Shown here: one piece after another, positions 43,083 to 53,146 of the stretch
Numbering within the stretch: position 1 is the first letter of the stretch
Layout: each line of letters starts with the position of its first letter
Assembly: GCF_018860345.1 (NCBI RefSeq)
Contig: NZ_JAHKPJ010000015.1
Span: 1 to 64,000, forward strand
Direction: 5' to 3'
Origin: Psychrosphaera sp. F3M07
GTDB lineage: Bacteria > Pseudomonadota > Gammaproteobacteria > Enterobacterales > Alteromonadaceae
Length of the DNA: 64,000 nucleotides
Program-made: the position numbers and the translations under genes
The notes under the pieces: generated by a model
What the model was told of the DNA's origin: nothing
The model's database searches: none
Seen by the model: the letters and a program-made list of their open reading frames with translations, nothing else

Positions 43083-43832
43083 ATGACAATGTCTTTATTT
43101 AGTTTAGAGGGTAAAGTTGTTTTAGTTACTGGAGCCTCTAGAGGAATTGGTAAAGCGGTTGCTGAAAAATTAGTTGGTATGGGTGCTAAAGTTGCTGGTA
43201 CAGCAACATCAGACAATGGTGCTGAAAACATATCTGCTTATTTAGGTGAAAATGGTAAAGGTTATGCACTGAACGTAACTAACCCAGATTCAATTACCGA
43301 AGTTTTAGCCGCGATTAAAGCGGATCTTGGTGATATCGATATTTTAGTAAATAATGCTGGTATAACTCGTGATAACTTAATGATGCGTATGAAAGACGAC
43401 GAGTGGAATGACATTATTGACACTAACTTAACGTCTATCTTCCGTTTGAGTAAAGCCGTGTTAAGACCTATGATGAAAAAGCGCCATGGCCGTATTATAA
43501 ACATAGGTTCTGTAGTAGGGACTATGGGTAATGGCGGACAAGCAAATTATGCTGCAGCGAAAGCCGGTGTTATAGGTTTTTCTAAATCACTTGCAAGAGA
43601 AGTTGCATCTCGTGGTATTACCGTTAATGTAGTAGCGCCAGGATTTATTGATACAGATATGACAAAAGCATTGGACGATGGCCAACGTAAAGCGATAGCA
43701 GATCAAGTTCCTGCTAATCGTTTAGGTGACCCAGATGAAATTGCATCTACTGTGGTATTTCTAGCAAGTAACGAAGCTGCGTACATTACAGGTGAAACGA
43801 TTCACGTAAATGGCGGCATGTATATGGTATAA
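43083..43832 (+). CDS. fabG: 3-oxoacyl-ACP reductase
   Basis: A 249-aa NADPH-dependent short-chain dehydrogenase that reduces beta-ketoacyl-ACP. The cofactor motif VTGASRGIGKA, NNAGITRDNL, and the Ser-Tyr-Lys triad (IGSVVGTMGNGGQANYAAAK) are present. An ATG two codons downstream could be the true start. A 163-base gap follows before acpP, holding a hairpin and a likely promoter. Confidence 0.97.
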   Translation: MTMSLFSLEGKVVLVTGASRGIGKAVAEKLVGMGAKVAGTATSDNGAENISAYLGENGKGYALNVTNPDSITEVLAAIKADLGDIDILVNNAGITRDNLMMRMKDDEWNDIIDTNLTSIFRLSKAVLRPMMKKRHGRIINIGSVVGTMGNGGQANYAAAKAGVIGFSKSLAREVASRGITVNVVAPGFIDTDMTKALDDGQRKAIADQVPANRLGDPDEIASTVVFLASNEAAYITGETIHVNGGMYMV

Positions 43833-43863
43833 CCGTCGAAATCACATTGATTTTGATGGAAAA

Positions 43864-43895
43864 GTGGTCGAATTTGCTTTGTGAGGTTCGACCAC
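43864..43895 (+). terminator. hairpin between fabG and acpP
   Basis: GTGGTCGAA (43864-43872) pairs with TTCGACCAC (43887-43895) around a 14-base loop. No T-tract follows, so it is more likely an mRNA processing or attenuation hairpin than a full terminator. Confidence 0.45.
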
Positions 43896-43995
43896 AGATA
43901 TAATGAAAATTATTACTTGAATACGTCGGACGCAATAATTAAACTAGGCGCATTCAAAATTTGAAATTTATCTTTTTATTGATAAGGAAAATAAG

Positions 43996-44229
43996 ATGAG
44001 CATTGAAGATCGCGTAACTAAGATCGTAATAGAACAACTAGGTGTTAAAGAAGAAGAAGTAAAATCAGAAGCATCTTTTGTTGATGATCTAGGCGCTGAT
44101 TCTCTAGACACTGTTGAATTAGTAATGGCTCTTGAAGAAGAGTTCGATACAGAAATTCCAGATGATGAAGCAGAAAAAATTACAACTGTTCAATCAGCTG
44201 TTGATTACATCAAAGCACACGCAGAATAA
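43996..44229 (+). CDS. acpP: acyl carrier protein
   Basis: A 77-aa acidic four-helix protein carrying growing acyl chains. The phosphopantetheine Ser lies in [10 protein letters not shown] (near residue 37). The sequence is near the gammaproteobacterial consensus and very acidic. GATAAGGAAAATAAG lies upstream of the ATG. A strong terminator follows, so acpP can be expressed as its own abundant transcript. Confidence 0.98.
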   Translation: MSIEDRVTKIVIEQLGVKEEEVKSEASFVDDLGADSLDTVELVMALEEEFDTEIPDDEAEKITTVQSAVDYIKAHAE

Positions 44230-44245
44230 TTTTATAATTGTTCTA

Positions 44246-44273
44246 AAAAGGCAGCTTTGGCTGCCTTTTTTTT
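44246..44273 (+). terminator. rho-independent terminator after acpP
   Basis: AAAAGGCAGC (44246-44255) pairs with GCTGCCTTTT around TTTG, followed by a T-run. It would limit read-through into fabF. Confidence 0.88.
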
Positions 44274-44327
44274 CATCTTGTATTTGCTTAATTAAACTGA
44301 TCTTAGATAGTCGTTTAGGAGAGAATT

Positions 44328-45566
44328 GTGTCAAAGCGTAGAGTAGTTGTTACTGGTATGGGGATGTTATCTCCGCTGGGGAATAATGTAGAGTCATCGT
44401 GGGCAAATTTGTTGGAAGGTAAAAGTGGTGTAGATCTTATTACCCATTTTGATACAACAAACTTCGGTACCAAATTTGCGGCAATGGTTAAAGATTTAGA
44501 TACTGCAGATTATATTGAACGTAAAGAAGCCAAAAAAATGGATCTGTTCATTCAATACGGGATCATTGCTGCTATCCAAGCTATTAGAGATTCAGGCATT
44601 GAAATTACAGAAGAAAATGCTTATAGAATCGGTGTTGCTATTGGTTCTGGTATTGGTGGTTTAGGTTTAATCGAAGAAAACCACACTAAGTTAATGAATT
44701 CTGGCCCTCGAAAGTTATCACCATTTTTTGTTCCTTCTACCATTATCAATATGATCTCTGGTCACCTTTCTATCATGTATGGTTTAAAAGGCCCTAATAT
44801 CTCTATCACAACAGCTTGTACTACTGGTGTTCATAATATTGGACAAGCAGCACGAATGATTGCTTATGGTGATGCAGATGTAATGGTTGCCGGAGGTGCT
44901 GAAAAAGCATCAACGCAACTTGGTATTGGTGGTTTTGGCGCTGCACGTGCCTTATCTTCAAGAAATGACGATCCACAAGCGGCAAGCCGACCATGGGATA
45001 AAGACCGTGATGGGTTTGTGTTAGGTGATGGTGCTGGTGTTATGGTTGTTGAAGATTATGAACATGCAAAAGCTCGTGGTGCTAAAATTTATGCTGAGAT
45101 CGTTGGTTTTGGCATGAGTGGTGATGCTTATCACATGACGTCACCGCCAGCCGATGGTGACGGTGCTGCACGTTCAATGTTAAATGCAATTAACGATGCA
45201 CAAATTAATCCTGAGCAAATTGGTTATATCAATGCCCATGGAACATCTACCCCAACTGGCGATAAAGCTGAAACGGCCGCGGTAAAACGTGTGTTTGGCC
45301 ATCACGCTGGTAAAGTCATGGTTTCGTCTTCTAAGTCAATGATAGGCCACTTATTAGGTGCTGCTGGGTCAGTTGAATCTATCATTACGGCTATGAGCTT
45401 GGTGGATCAAAAAGTATCTCCAACCATTAACTTAGATAATCCAGATGAAGGCTGTGATTTAGATTACGTACCGCATGTTGCTCGTGATGTTCAATTAGAA
45501 TATGCACTGTGTAATTCATTTGGATTTGGTGGCACTAACGGCACATTACTGTTCAAAAAGATGTAG
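44328..45566 (+). CDS. fabF: beta-ketoacyl-ACP synthase II
   Basis: A 412-aa condensing enzyme that elongates acyl-ACP and controls cis-vaccenate content at low temperature in relatives. The catalytic Cys lies in [11 protein letters not shown], with His residues in [11 protein letters not shown] and [14 protein letters not shown] 44328 with TAGGAGAGAA upstream is the start. A terminator separates it from pabC. Confidence 0.97.
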   Translation: MSKRRVVVTGMGMLSPLGNNVESSWANLLEGKSGVDLITHFDTTNFGTKFAAMVKDLDTADYIERKEAKKMDLFIQYGIIAAIQAIRDSGIEITEENAYRIGVAIGSGIGGLGLIEENHTKLMNSGPRKLSPFFVPSTIINMISGHLSIMYGLKGPNISITTACTTGVHNIGQAARMIAYGDADVMVAGGAEKASTQLGIGGFGAARALSSRNDDPQAASRPWDKDRDGFVLGDGAGVMVVEDYEHAKARGAKIYAEIVGFGMSGDAYHMTSPPADGDGAARSMLNAINDAQINPEQIGYINAHGTSTPTGDKAETAAVKRVFGHHAGKVMVSSSKSMIGHLLGAAGSVESIITAMSLVDQKVSPTINLDNPDEGCDLDYVPHVARDVQLEYALCNSFGFGGTNGTLLFKKM

Positions 45567-45646
45567 CTATTAGTAAAATCTGAAATTAAAAACGCTAATT
45601 AAATGAATTATTAAGATGATAATTAGCGCCTAATTTGATACAAAAG

Positions 45647-45673
45647 CCTAACAAAACTGTTAGGTTTTTTTTT
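45647..45673 (+). terminator. rho-independent terminator after fabF
   Basis: CCTAACA (45647-45653) and TGTTAGG (45658-45664) pair, followed by nine T. It ends 11 bases before the pabC start. Confidence 0.82.
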
Positions 45674-45684
45674 ATGGGTTTTAT

Positions 45685-46503
45685 ATGTCTTTTTTGTGCT
45701 TTGATCACAAGTTAAATGAACTATCTATCGACAAAGAGTTTCAATACCAACGAAGTTTTTTGTATGGCGACGGCCATTTTTCGACAGCGAAAGTAATAGA
45801 CGGTGAGATTCAGTATTTAACAAGCCATATTGCTAGATTACAAAACGCTAATGACAAGTTGAAATTCAGCCAAGTTGATTGGCTCAAATTAGAAACTATA
45901 TTAAAACAAACAGCAAAACGGTTAACTTTGGGTTTTATAAAAATTCATTTTAGTCGAGGTCAATCATTACGAGGTTACGGTCAGTGTGCTCAAATAAAGA
46001 CCACTGTTTTTGTCTCTTTTGGCGAGCTAACATCGCCTTTTGTTAAAACCCTGTCCCACCCCAATACAATAAAGTTAACTCAGTTAACAACGCAATTAGG
46101 GTTACAACCTTTATTAGCGGGTCTTAAACATTGCAATCGATTAGAGCAAGTTTTAGCGAGTGCGGAGTTAGAACACACTGAGTTCCCTGATGGTTTAATC
46201 GCGGATATTCAAGGTAATGTTATTGAGACAACCAAAGCCAATATTATTTGGTATCACCAAGGTGCGTGGTATACACCTTCGTTAATTAACTCTGGTGTTC
46301 GCGGTGTTATGCTTGAGCAGCTATTAGACCAGAAGTTAAATATAATCCAAGCCGACACCAGCATGGCATTTGTTAGCCAACAAGCAGAAGCAATGATTGT
46401 TTGTAATTGTTTAATTGGTTTACAGGCAGTTTCTTCTATTGATGATAGAATGTTAGATGTCGAATTAAGTCAAAAATTTATGAAAGAAGTATCGAGTGCC
46501 TAG
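45685..46503 (+). CDS. pabC: aminodeoxychorismate lyase
   Basis: A 272-aa PLP enzyme of the fold-type IV class that releases pyruvate from 4-amino-4-deoxychorismate to give p-aminobenzoate for folate. The Lys of GLKHCNRLEQVLA binds PLP; HFSRGQSLRGYG and the Glu-Thr-Thr segment VIETTKANI bind the cofactor. The ATG has no clear Shine-Dalgarno. Its end overlaps mltG by 8 bases. Confidence 0.92.
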   Translation: MSFLCFDHKLNELSIDKEFQYQRSFLYGDGHFSTAKVIDGEIQYLTSHIARLQNANDKLKFSQVDWLKLETILKQTAKRLTLGFIKIHFSRGQSLRGYGQCAQIKTTVFVSFGELTSPFVKTLSHPNTIKLTQLTTQLGLQPLLAGLKHCNRLEQVLASAELEHTEFPDGLIADIQGNVIETTKANIIWYHQGAWYTPSLINSGVRGVMLEQLLDQKLNIIQADTSMAFVSQQAEAMIVCNCLIGLQAVSSIDDRMLDVELSQKFMKEVSSA

Positions 46504-47530
46504 TCTTTTTAGTTTACATACATTTAAATTCACCAATAAAACCATTTTAAGTGTCATTATATTATTTATTGTATGCATGACGGTTATATTATTTGGTGTG
46601 TTAAGGGTGAGTTATACTCAACCGATCAATTTGGACAGTCCTAAATTAATTCAATTAAAAAAAGGGGATTCACTTTATACGGTGTGCAACCGTTTAATTG
46701 AGCATGATTATATAAATGACTGTTTGGGGGTTAAAGTTTTTTCTAAAATTAACCCTGTCGTAGGTAAAGTTAAAACCGGTGTGTACGCGTTAACACCTGG
46801 TCTCGCGCTAAATCAGTTTGTTGCCAATTTAAATGAAGGGAAAGAGCAACAATTTTCGTTTACCTTACTCGAAGGCGACAATATTTATCAGGTATTAGAT
46901 AAGTTAAAACACGCTACTTTTTTAGTAAACGACATCAAAACCATGCCTTTGCCTCAATTATCCCAAAAATTGTTACTTACATCGGATACACCGGAAGGGT
47001 GGTTATACCCAGATACTTATTATTATTCTGCATACACAGATGCGTCCGCACTTCTTTTACGCGCGGTTAATAAACAGCAAGAAATATTAGCCAAGTTATG
47101 GCAACAAAAACAAGCTGGGCTGCCAATCAGTACACCTTATGAAGCATTGATCTTAGCGTCAATTGTTGAGAAAGAGTCTGCCGTTGCTACTGAGCGAGAA
47201 ATCATTGCTTCTGTGTTCCACAATAGATTAAATAAAAAGATGCGTTTACAAACAGACCCGACCGTAATCTACGGAGTTTGGGATGAGTACAAAGGTGATA
47301 TAACACGTAAACATTTAAAACAAACAACGCCATATAATACGTATCGTATAAATGGGTTGCCACCAACACCAATTGCAAACCCAAGTAAAGCGTCGATTGA
47401 AGCCGTCTTACATCCAGCCTCTACTGAGTATTATTACTTTGTTGCTTCGGGTAATGGTGGACATGTTTTTAATAAAACGTTGGCAGATCACAATAAGTCA
47501 GTACAGGACTATTTAAATAAATCCAAATGA
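46496..47530 (+). CDS. mltG: endolytic murein transglycosylase MltG
   Basis: A 344-aa inner-membrane lytic transglycosylase that cleaves nascent glycan strands and sets their length. It has one N-terminal membrane helix (about 18-38), a LysM-like region ([16 protein letters not shown]), and the YceG catalytic domain with the Glu of [10 protein letters not shown] and the [16 protein letters not shown] motif. GTG 46496 overlaps pabC. It is followed 19 bases later by tmk. Confidence 0.94.
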   Translation: MPSLFSLHTFKFTNKTILSVIILFIVCMTVILFGVLRVSYTQPINLDSPKLIQLKKGDSLYTVCNRLIEHDYINDCLGVKVFSKINPVVGKVKTGVYALTPGLALNQFVANLNEGKEQQFSFTLLEGDNIYQVLDKLKHATFLVNDIKTMPLPQLSQKLLLTSDTPEGWLYPDTYYYSAYTDASALLLRAVNKQQEILAKLWQQKQAGLPISTPYEALILASIVEKESAVATEREIIASVFHNRLNKKMRLQTDPTVIYGVWDEYKGDITRKHLKQTTPYNTYRINGLPPTPIANPSKASIEAVLHPASTEYYYFVASGNGGHVFNKTLADHNKSVQDYLNKSK

Positions 47531-47549
47531 TAATTGGAAAAGGTTATTA

Positions 47550-48173
47550 ATGAGCAAGTTTATCGTAGTTGAAGGATTAGAAGGTGCAGGAAAAACTACT
47601 GCACAGGAGCTAATCAAAGCAATATTAACAAAACAAAATATTGAATTTGTGACCACTAGAGAACCCGGTGGCACACCATTAGCAGAAAAGATGCGTGATA
47701 TTGTTAAGTCTGAAACCGATGAAATACTAACACCAGAAGCCGAATTGTTATTAATGTATGCAAGTCGAATTCAATTGATTGAAAATGTAATAAAACCCGC
47801 ATTAGACTCTGGGAAATGGGTATTAGGTGATAGGCATGATATGTCATCATTGGCTTACCAAGGTGGCGGTCGTCAACTTGATCAAAACTTGATTATGCCA
47901 ATCAGGAATGCGGTATTAAAAGGCTTTGAACCTGACTTAACCATATTAATGGACTTAGATCCTAAAATTGGCTTAGCTCGAGCAGCAGCTCGTGGTGCAT
48001 TAGATAGAATCGAACGTGAACAAATAGAATTTTTCGAGCGTACCAGAGCCGTGTATTTATCATTGGCCGACCAAAACCCGAAAGTGGTGGTGATTGATGC
48101 CTCAAAAGACATCGACAATGTACAAACACAAATCACCGATAAATTAACAGCTTGGTTAACAACAAACTTATGA
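47550..48173 (+). CDS. tmk: thymidylate kinase
   Basis: A 207-aa kinase making dTDP from dTMP. The P-loop is [12 protein letters not shown], followed by TREPGGTP and the DR motif in [17 protein letters not shown]. The lid carries the basic residues expected of the enterobacterial type. The TGA overlaps the holB ATG. Confidence 0.96.
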   Translation: MSKFIVVEGLEGAGKTTAQELIKAILTKQNIEFVTTREPGGTPLAEKMRDIVKSETDEILTPEAELLLMYASRIQLIENVIKPALDSGKWVLGDRHDMSSLAYQGGGRQLDQNLIMPIRNAVLKGFEPDLTILMDLDPKIGLARAAARGALDRIEREQIEFFERTRAVYLSLADQNPKVVVIDASKDIDNVQTQITDKLTAWLTTNL

Positions 48174-49060
48174 ATAACAGCTTAGATATATTATCACTGC
48201 CGAAACACCAAGATAATTTGGCTCACGCCTATATTGTTGAAGGCATTGATATAAAAAAGCGACTTATTAATATTCAGGGTTTAACCCGCAGTTTATTGTG
48301 CCAAACGGAACAAACCATCGTTGGTGATTTTTGTGGTCATTGCCATAGTTGTAATTTATTAAACGCAGACACACACCCAGACTTTATGATGGTTAATGCC
48401 GATGAAGGTACGATTGGTGTGGACGATGTGCGCGCAATTTCTCAATTCCTTTCAAACATGTCGCACTTATCTGGCAATCAGGTTGTGGTAATAGAACACG
48501 CTGAAAATATGACAGAAAACGCCAGTAATGCCTTGTTAAAAACATTGGAAGAGCCGACTAATAAGTGTTTTATATTTTTGTTATGTAAAACAAAATCGGT
48601 TTTACTGCCAACCATTCTAAGTCGTTGTCAGTTTATTCAAATAAACAATAAAACAAAAGATGAACTAAAACTGACCTATCCCGAGTTAGCGGATTACATC
48701 ATTGGTTTTTCTAATAATTCAGAAAGTGAGTTGGCAAAGTGGGTTGAAGAGCAAAAAGTTGAAGAGTTTACTGAGGTCTATCAGTTATTTATTCAGTGGT
48801 TAAAAAAACAAATACCAAACTTTGTGATCAGTAATAAAGTCTTGTCTAACCCATTAATGTCGTCATTTTTACTTTATTTAATTGAAAAGCGTATTCGACA
48901 ATTAATGTTAAAGTCAGCCAAAACCGGCAATTCAACCTCAGCATTAACGGCGTCCAAACTACTGACTAAATATAATCAAACATCGAACCTTATTAAAGGG
49001 CAAAACAAAGCCTTAGCCATGTCCCAGTTATTAACCTCGGTAGAACCTTTAATCAGTTAG
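48170..49060 (+). CDS. holB: DNA polymerase III delta' subunit
   Basis: A 296-aa clamp-loader subunit. The N-terminal AAA+ fold has a degenerate ATP site, a four-Cys zinc module (LLC...[10 protein letters not shown]), the [14 protein letters not shown] segment and the SRC sensor (TILSRCQFI). The ATG at 48170 overlaps the tmk stop (ATGA). In relatives a PilZ gene and tatD often follow; here the next gene is convergent, so the group ends. Confidence 0.94.
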   Translation: MNNSLDILSLPKHQDNLAHAYIVEGIDIKKRLINIQGLTRSLLCQTEQTIVGDFCGHCHSCNLLNADTHPDFMMVNADEGTIGVDDVRAISQFLSNMSHLSGNQVVVIEHAENMTENASNALLKTLEEPTNKCFIFLLCKTKSVLLPTILSRCQFIQINNKTKDELKLTYPELADYIIGFSNNSESELAKWVEEQKVEEFTEVYQLFIQWLKKQIPNFVISNKVLSNPLMSSFLLYLIEKRIRQLMLKSAKTGNSTSALTASKLLTKYNQTSNLIKGQNKALAMSQLLTSVEPLIS

Positions 49061-49087
49061 ACCAGGTATTGGCTCAACAGTCTTGAG

Positions 49088-50563
49088 TTAATTAATAGGG
49101 GCTAACTTAAGTCGTCTACTGGTTAGTTTTGTTATCGCTGCTTGAATTGTTTGCAAATCTAATGGTTCTATTACAGGTTTTTCATTTGAAAATGAAAGAT
49201 TAGAAACCAATTGTCCGTGTTCAAATAACATGCTTTTGTCTTTGTAAACTATGCTAAATAACCCTTCATGAAAGTTAGTGAATATATAATCATCTTCGAT
49301 ATCACTAATCGCACTGTCGATAAGATTCAATTCGTTATATTCGTCACATTGCAATTCGTCTTTCATATAGGAGGCAATAATGTTTTGAGGGGCCATTGGC
49401 GAACTATTAATGGTGTTAAAGCCCACTAATATAACCTTGCTGCGATAAAACGGAGATGGATTGGTTTTATCATAAAAAACATAAACACGACTGGTATCCG
49501 AATTAGCCGATTGTTGTTCCACATCGTAAGTGCCAGAGTGAAGTTCTATGGCAATTTTGTTAGCACTTAGCTGGTAGTTTATTTCAAGTTGAGTTTGGCT
49601 GCCCATATGGCTATATAGGCCAGGTAAACCGGTGCTAAAGTTGAATATTGCAGTATCAAAGTCGCTAGGAATGATCAGCTGATCGGAGGTTTGATAATTA
49701 ATATTAAAGCGTGTTAACCAGTGAGTGATGGACGTGATATTAGATATATCGACCAAGTGAACCGATAAGTTACGTTTATCAGCAACATCACAACTAATCA
49801 TAGTAAAAGGCTTAATGGTAAAACCTGATTGTGAAACGTCAGTTTGTTGTGTTTTAACTAATTGATACTTTTTAAGGTCAATCAACTCATATTTAGCTAA
49901 TAAAGTTTTTGCCGTTAACGGATAAGAAACGGGAAATAGATTGTTTTGTTTTGCGATATCGGAATTAAGGGTAGCGTCAGACCACATATGCATTAAGTGG
50001 CTGATAAAAAATACCGACACTAAGGTGGTCGCAATCACGTTTTTATATTTAAAGTTTTGTAATTGGGTGATCCGCTTCCAAGTTAAATTACTGACAACAA
50101 ATTGGTAAGCCAAAATAGCGACAAGGACAAACAAGAGTAAAAACCAATAGCCATTTCCCATATGAGCAATATAAAAGTCTTCCACTTCACGTAATTGCAA
50201 CAAGGATGTCGCAGATAAGTGATAACCCAAACTTCTAAACGACAAAACATCTAAAAATAAGAGTAACTGAAAGAAGGTCGCCATAATGGAGGAAATACCT
50301 CGGATATGATGACGATGGGGAAACAGGGTAATAATTGGGAATATGGTGAGAATAAAACAGCTAATAGCTAAAAAAGAAAAATGCCCTAGCCAATTAACGA
50401 TTAAATACATCCAACCCAAAAAGGTGGCTGGTAACTGTGAAGTTGAGAGATAGAAAAATGAAAATAACAGAGCCAAAATAATATTAGCAAAGGTGAACCA
50501 ATGTCCCCATGATAATAAGTTAAACGGGCGCTCTATCTCCTGTTGACTACGAATTTTAATCAA
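49088..50563 (-). CDS. yejM: YejM-like DUF3413 membrane protein with reduced periplasmic domain
   Basis: A 491-aa inner-membrane protein. The N-terminal five-helix DUF3413 domain (residues 1-about 190, starting RPFNLLSWGHWFTFANI and including the SLLQLREVEDFY region) matches YejM/PbgA, the sensor that couples lipopolysaccharide synthesis to outer membrane state via LapB. The periplasmic part (about 210-491) is much shorter than in E. coli (586 aa total) and I cannot find the usual sulfatase-fold signatures. Gene order yejM-yejL / yejK supports orthology. Confidence 0.82.
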   Translation of the reverse strand: MIKIRSQQEIERPFNLLSWGHWFTFANIILALLFSFFYLSTSQLPATFLGWMYLIVNWLGHFSFLAISCFILTIFPIITLFPHRHHIRGISSIMATFFQLLLFLDVLSFRSLGYHLSATSLLQLREVEDFYIAHMGNGYWFLLLFVLVAILAYQFVVSNLTWKRITQLQNFKYKNVIATTLVSVFFISHLMHMWSDATLNSDIAKQNNLFPVSYPLTAKTLLAKYELIDLKKYQLVKTQQTDVSQSGFTIKPFTMISCDVADKRNLSVHLVDISNITSITHWLTRFNINYQTSDQLIIPSDFDTAIFNFSTGLPGLYSHMGSQTQLEINYQLSANKIAIELHSGTYDVEQQSANSDTSRVYVFYDKTNPSPFYRSKVILVGFNTINSSPMAPQNIIASYMKDELQCDEYNELNLIDSAISDIEDDYIFTNFHEGLFSIVYKDKSMLFEHGQLVSNLSFSNEKPVIEPLDLQTIQAAITKLTSRRLKLAPIN

Positions 50564-50592
50564 TTGTTCAATCTCTCACTGTCACAACTAAA

Positions 50593-50808
50593 TTAACTAG
50601 CCATAGATGCTAATAGGGCATCAGAAAAACTTTTAGCAATCGCCATTTTTTGTTTTTCAGATACATTGTCGTCAATTACGTTGCTAACTGTGTTTCCTAA
50701 GGCGATTAAAGCGAGATCTACCGGGGCTTTATTGGCTTGTATTATAGAAATGATTTCTTCGACTAAATTATTAATCTCATCGTTAGAGTATTTTGATATG
50801 ATTGGCAT
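50593..50808 (-). CDS. yejL: YejL family protein (DUF1414)
   Basis: A 71-aa small helical protein starting MPIISKYSNDEINNLVEEI and ending AKSFSDALLASM, the YejL pattern. The function is unknown. It precedes yejM on the same strand and is divergent from yejK, as in E. coli. Confidence 0.92.
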   Translation of the reverse strand: MPIISKYSNDEINNLVEEIISIIQANKAPVDLALIALGNTVSNVIDDNVSEKQKMAIAKSFSDALLASMAS

Positions 50809-50877
50809 ATAATTTTCTAGCTGCGTTGTATTTTAATTAACGCAGATGCTAACACAATATAATGATTAGGAAAAACC

Positions 50878-51891
50878 ATGTCAGTAACGGTTAACCAATT
50901 TTCAATCGCTTTTTATGAAAAAAGAGAAGATACCGACTTTTCTACCAAATGGGCGGTAATGACAGACACTAGCTTAGACAAATCGAATATGTTTGTTGAG
51001 CAGTTACATAATATTTATAACGGTAAACCAAGTAAAAGTTATGCTGCGTTTAGTGAAGAAAAAAACACGGCGTTTTCGCAACAGTTACACAGTTATTTGA
51101 ACCAAGAAATTGCCTTTGACCATGTATCAAAAGAAACACTTCAATTATTTCAAGCTGAGTTAGAAAAGTATGAGTTTGATGATACCGGCTATTTATTACT
51201 GATTGATTATGAGTACGTGGCGACACGTTATTTTATGGTTGGCGTGGTTAACCTAACAGAGCATTTTGCAATAGACACCGAGTTTGGCATTCAAAGCTCT
51301 CGTCATTTGGATTTAAATAAAATTCAATTAGCGGCCAGAATTGACGTGAGTAATTTGTTGCATGCCAAAGAAGATTTAAAAACAATTTCTTTTATTAAAG
51401 GCCGAGCTGGTAGACAAGTAAATGACTTTTTTATGGACTTGTTAGGTTGCACAGAAACCATTAATGCCAAAACGCAAAGTAAAGAGTTGTTAACCGCGAT
51501 TGATGACTTTATGTCAACTGAATCTATGGCACAAAACGAGAAGTCAGATACGCGTGAAAAAGTATTTGAGTATTGCAGTGAAAAAATATCAAGCGGTGAA
51601 GATGCGGACTTAACTGAATTAAACGAAACGCTGTCGGTATTGTCAGACAGTGAATTTAAAGACTTCATACAACAACAAGAATACAGTTTTGATGACAAAG
51701 TTACGTTAGATAAAAGTACGGTGCGTAAATTAGTTAAGTTATCTGGCGCGGGTGGTGGTGTTTCCATATCATTTGATCGTATATTGTTGGGAGACAGAGT
51801 TAACTATAATCCAGGTTCTGATACGTTAACCATTAAAGGTGTGCCGGCGTCATTAAAAGCTCACCTGTTAGATGAATTTGGTTTGGAATAA
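50878..51891 (+). CDS. yejK: nucleoid-associated protein YejK
   Basis: A 337-aa NdpA/YejK protein found on the bacterial nucleoid. The family segments FYEKREDTDFSTKW (N-terminal), SSRHLDLNKIQLAARIDV, FIKGRAGRQVNDFFMDLLGC and SFDRILLGDRVNYNP are recognisable. The length matches the family (335 in E. coli). It is followed by two small genes of unknown function in the same direction with a gap of 11 bases, probably one operon. Confidence 0.93.
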   Translation: MSVTVNQFSIAFYEKREDTDFSTKWAVMTDTSLDKSNMFVEQLHNIYNGKPSKSYAAFSEEKNTAFSQQLHSYLNQEIAFDHVSKETLQLFQAELEKYEFDDTGYLLLIDYEYVATRYFMVGVVNLTEHFAIDTEFGIQSSRHLDLNKIQLAARIDVSNLLHAKEDLKTISFIKGRAGRQVNDFFMDLLGCTETINAKTQSKELLTAIDDFMSTESMAQNEKSDTREKVFEYCSEKISSGEDADLTELNETLSVLSDSEFKDFIQQQEYSFDDKVTLDKSTVRKLVKLSGAGGGVSISFDRILLGDRVNYNPGSDTLTIKGVPASLKAHLLDEFGLE

Positions 51892-51902
51892 AGACAGAAG
51901 TT

Positions 51903-52130
51903 ATGAAACGAATCCCCAATCTTAAAGATAAGTTAAATCAAAAGATCCGAGACAAGGCTATCTCGCGCGCTAAAACACGTATTGTTTTAGCGGGCAAGGT
52001 GCCAGAAGATTTTAACGAAGAACAACTGGAAGTAATTGTTAAAGAGGAAGAAGAAAAGATCTTAAGTGGCGCGAAAGAAAAAGGCCTTTTGGTATTAGCG
52101 TCCCTGTTGGGCTTATCACTGTGGGGCTAA
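51903..52130 (+). CDS. conserved hypothetical protein with hydrophobic C-terminus
   Basis: A 75-aa protein. Residues 1-55 are highly charged (Lys/Arg/Glu), and residues 58-75 are hydrophobic and could insert in the membrane. It lies 11 bases after yejK and directly before the next small gene. I do not recognise a family. Confidence 0.7.
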   Translation: MKRIPNLKDKLNQKIRDKAISRAKTRIVLAGKVPEDFNEEQLEVIVKEEEEKILSGAKEKGLLVLASLLGLSLWG

Positions 52131-52139
52131 TTGTTCGTT

Positions 52140-52586
52140 ATGTTTAATCAATTATTAAAATGGACGTTATTAATTTCCATTTGGCGTAAATACAAACAAC
52201 ACATAGGCATCACGATTGCCTTGATATTGGCATTAATGTTAACGTCATTTTTGCATCAGGACTTTGTAAACTACAGTTTGGCTGCAAACAATGACAGTTT
52301 GGGTTTATCTTATGTTATCAAATGGTTAGTGTATTTAGGTTTAGTCACCGTTTATTGGTTCAGTGTCACAAAAGTTAAATCAAAAAGTGATAAAGATTCA
52401 GACTTACACCGAAAAATGAAAGTAGCAAAAGAGCAAACGGTGAACCAAAGTGCAAATATGACCTCTGAGAATCATCCGGATCCTTTTGCTAATATCCGTG
52501 AAAAAAAATCACTTAGGTCAAAAGCCGACTTTTTTATAGAAAAAGCGGAAATTGAAAAAGCTAAAAAGTCTGCAGGTAAGGAATAA
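52140..52586 (+). CDS. hypothetical membrane protein
   Basis: A 148-aa protein with two membrane helices (about 23-42 and 60-80) and a charged cytoplasmic tail containing NHPDPFANIREKKSLRSKADFFIEKAEIEKAKK. ATG 52140 is chosen; a TTG three codons earlier lies at the previous stop. Together with the previous gene it appears to form the end of the yejK operon. The function is unknown. Confidence 0.7.
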   Translation: MFNQLLKWTLLISIWRKYKQHIGITIALILALMLTSFLHQDFVNYSLAANNDSLGLSYVIKWLVYLGLVTVYWFSVTKVKSKSDKDSDLHRKMKVAKEQTVNQSANMTSENHPDPFANIREKKSLRSKADFFIEKAEIEKAKKSAGKE

Positions 52587-52622
52587 GTAACACATATCAG
52601 CAAACATTAATTAGGAGAGTGG

Positions 52623-53144
52623 ATGCAAACCTTTATAGTTTTATTAAGAGGAATAAATGTAGGTGGTCATAATAAATTGCCAATGAAAGACTTGGTTCCC
52701 CTCCTAAAATCCAATCATTACCAAGACATTTCTACCTATATCCAAACCGGCAATATCGTATTAAGTGCCAAGCACAATCCAGAACAAGACATTAAAAAAT
52801 TGATCACATTAAACTTTGGATTTACGCCAAGTGTTTTTGTTATCTCTGTGTCTGATTTTTCCACCGCCGTTACTAATAATCCTTATCAAAATTTTGATGG
52901 CAAGTTGGTGCACTTATACTTCTGTCAGGCGCCAATTCAATTAAATTTGGAAAAGACCCAAAAATGGCAAAGCAGCACTGAGTCGTATCATATTGCAGAT
53001 AATGTATTTTATTTGCATGCACCGGATGGGATTGGTCGGTCTAAGTTAGTGGCCAATATTGAGTCATGTTTAGGCCAAGCGGGCACCGGACGAAACTTAA
53101 ATACTATTAATAAAATAACCATGATGTTAGAGGATAATAAATAA
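52623..53144 (+). CDS. DUF1697 domain-containing protein
   Basis: A 173-aa protein matching DUF1697: FIVLLRGINVGGHNKLPMKDLV at the start, YIQTGNIVLS, and a C-terminal GRSKL.......GTGRNLNT motif. The function of the family is unknown. TAGGAGAG precedes the ATG. It ends two bases before the oxidoreductase gene, so the two are probably co-transcribed. Confidence 0.9.
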   Translation: MQTFIVLLRGINVGGHNKLPMKDLVPLLKSNHYQDISTYIQTGNIVLSAKHNPEQDIKKLITLNFGFTPSVFVISVSDFSTAVTNNPYQNFDGKLVHLYFCQAPIQLNLEKTQKWQSSTESYHIADNVFYLHAPDGIGRSKLVANIESCLGQAGTGRNLNTINKITMMLEDNK

Positions 53145-53146
53145 CA

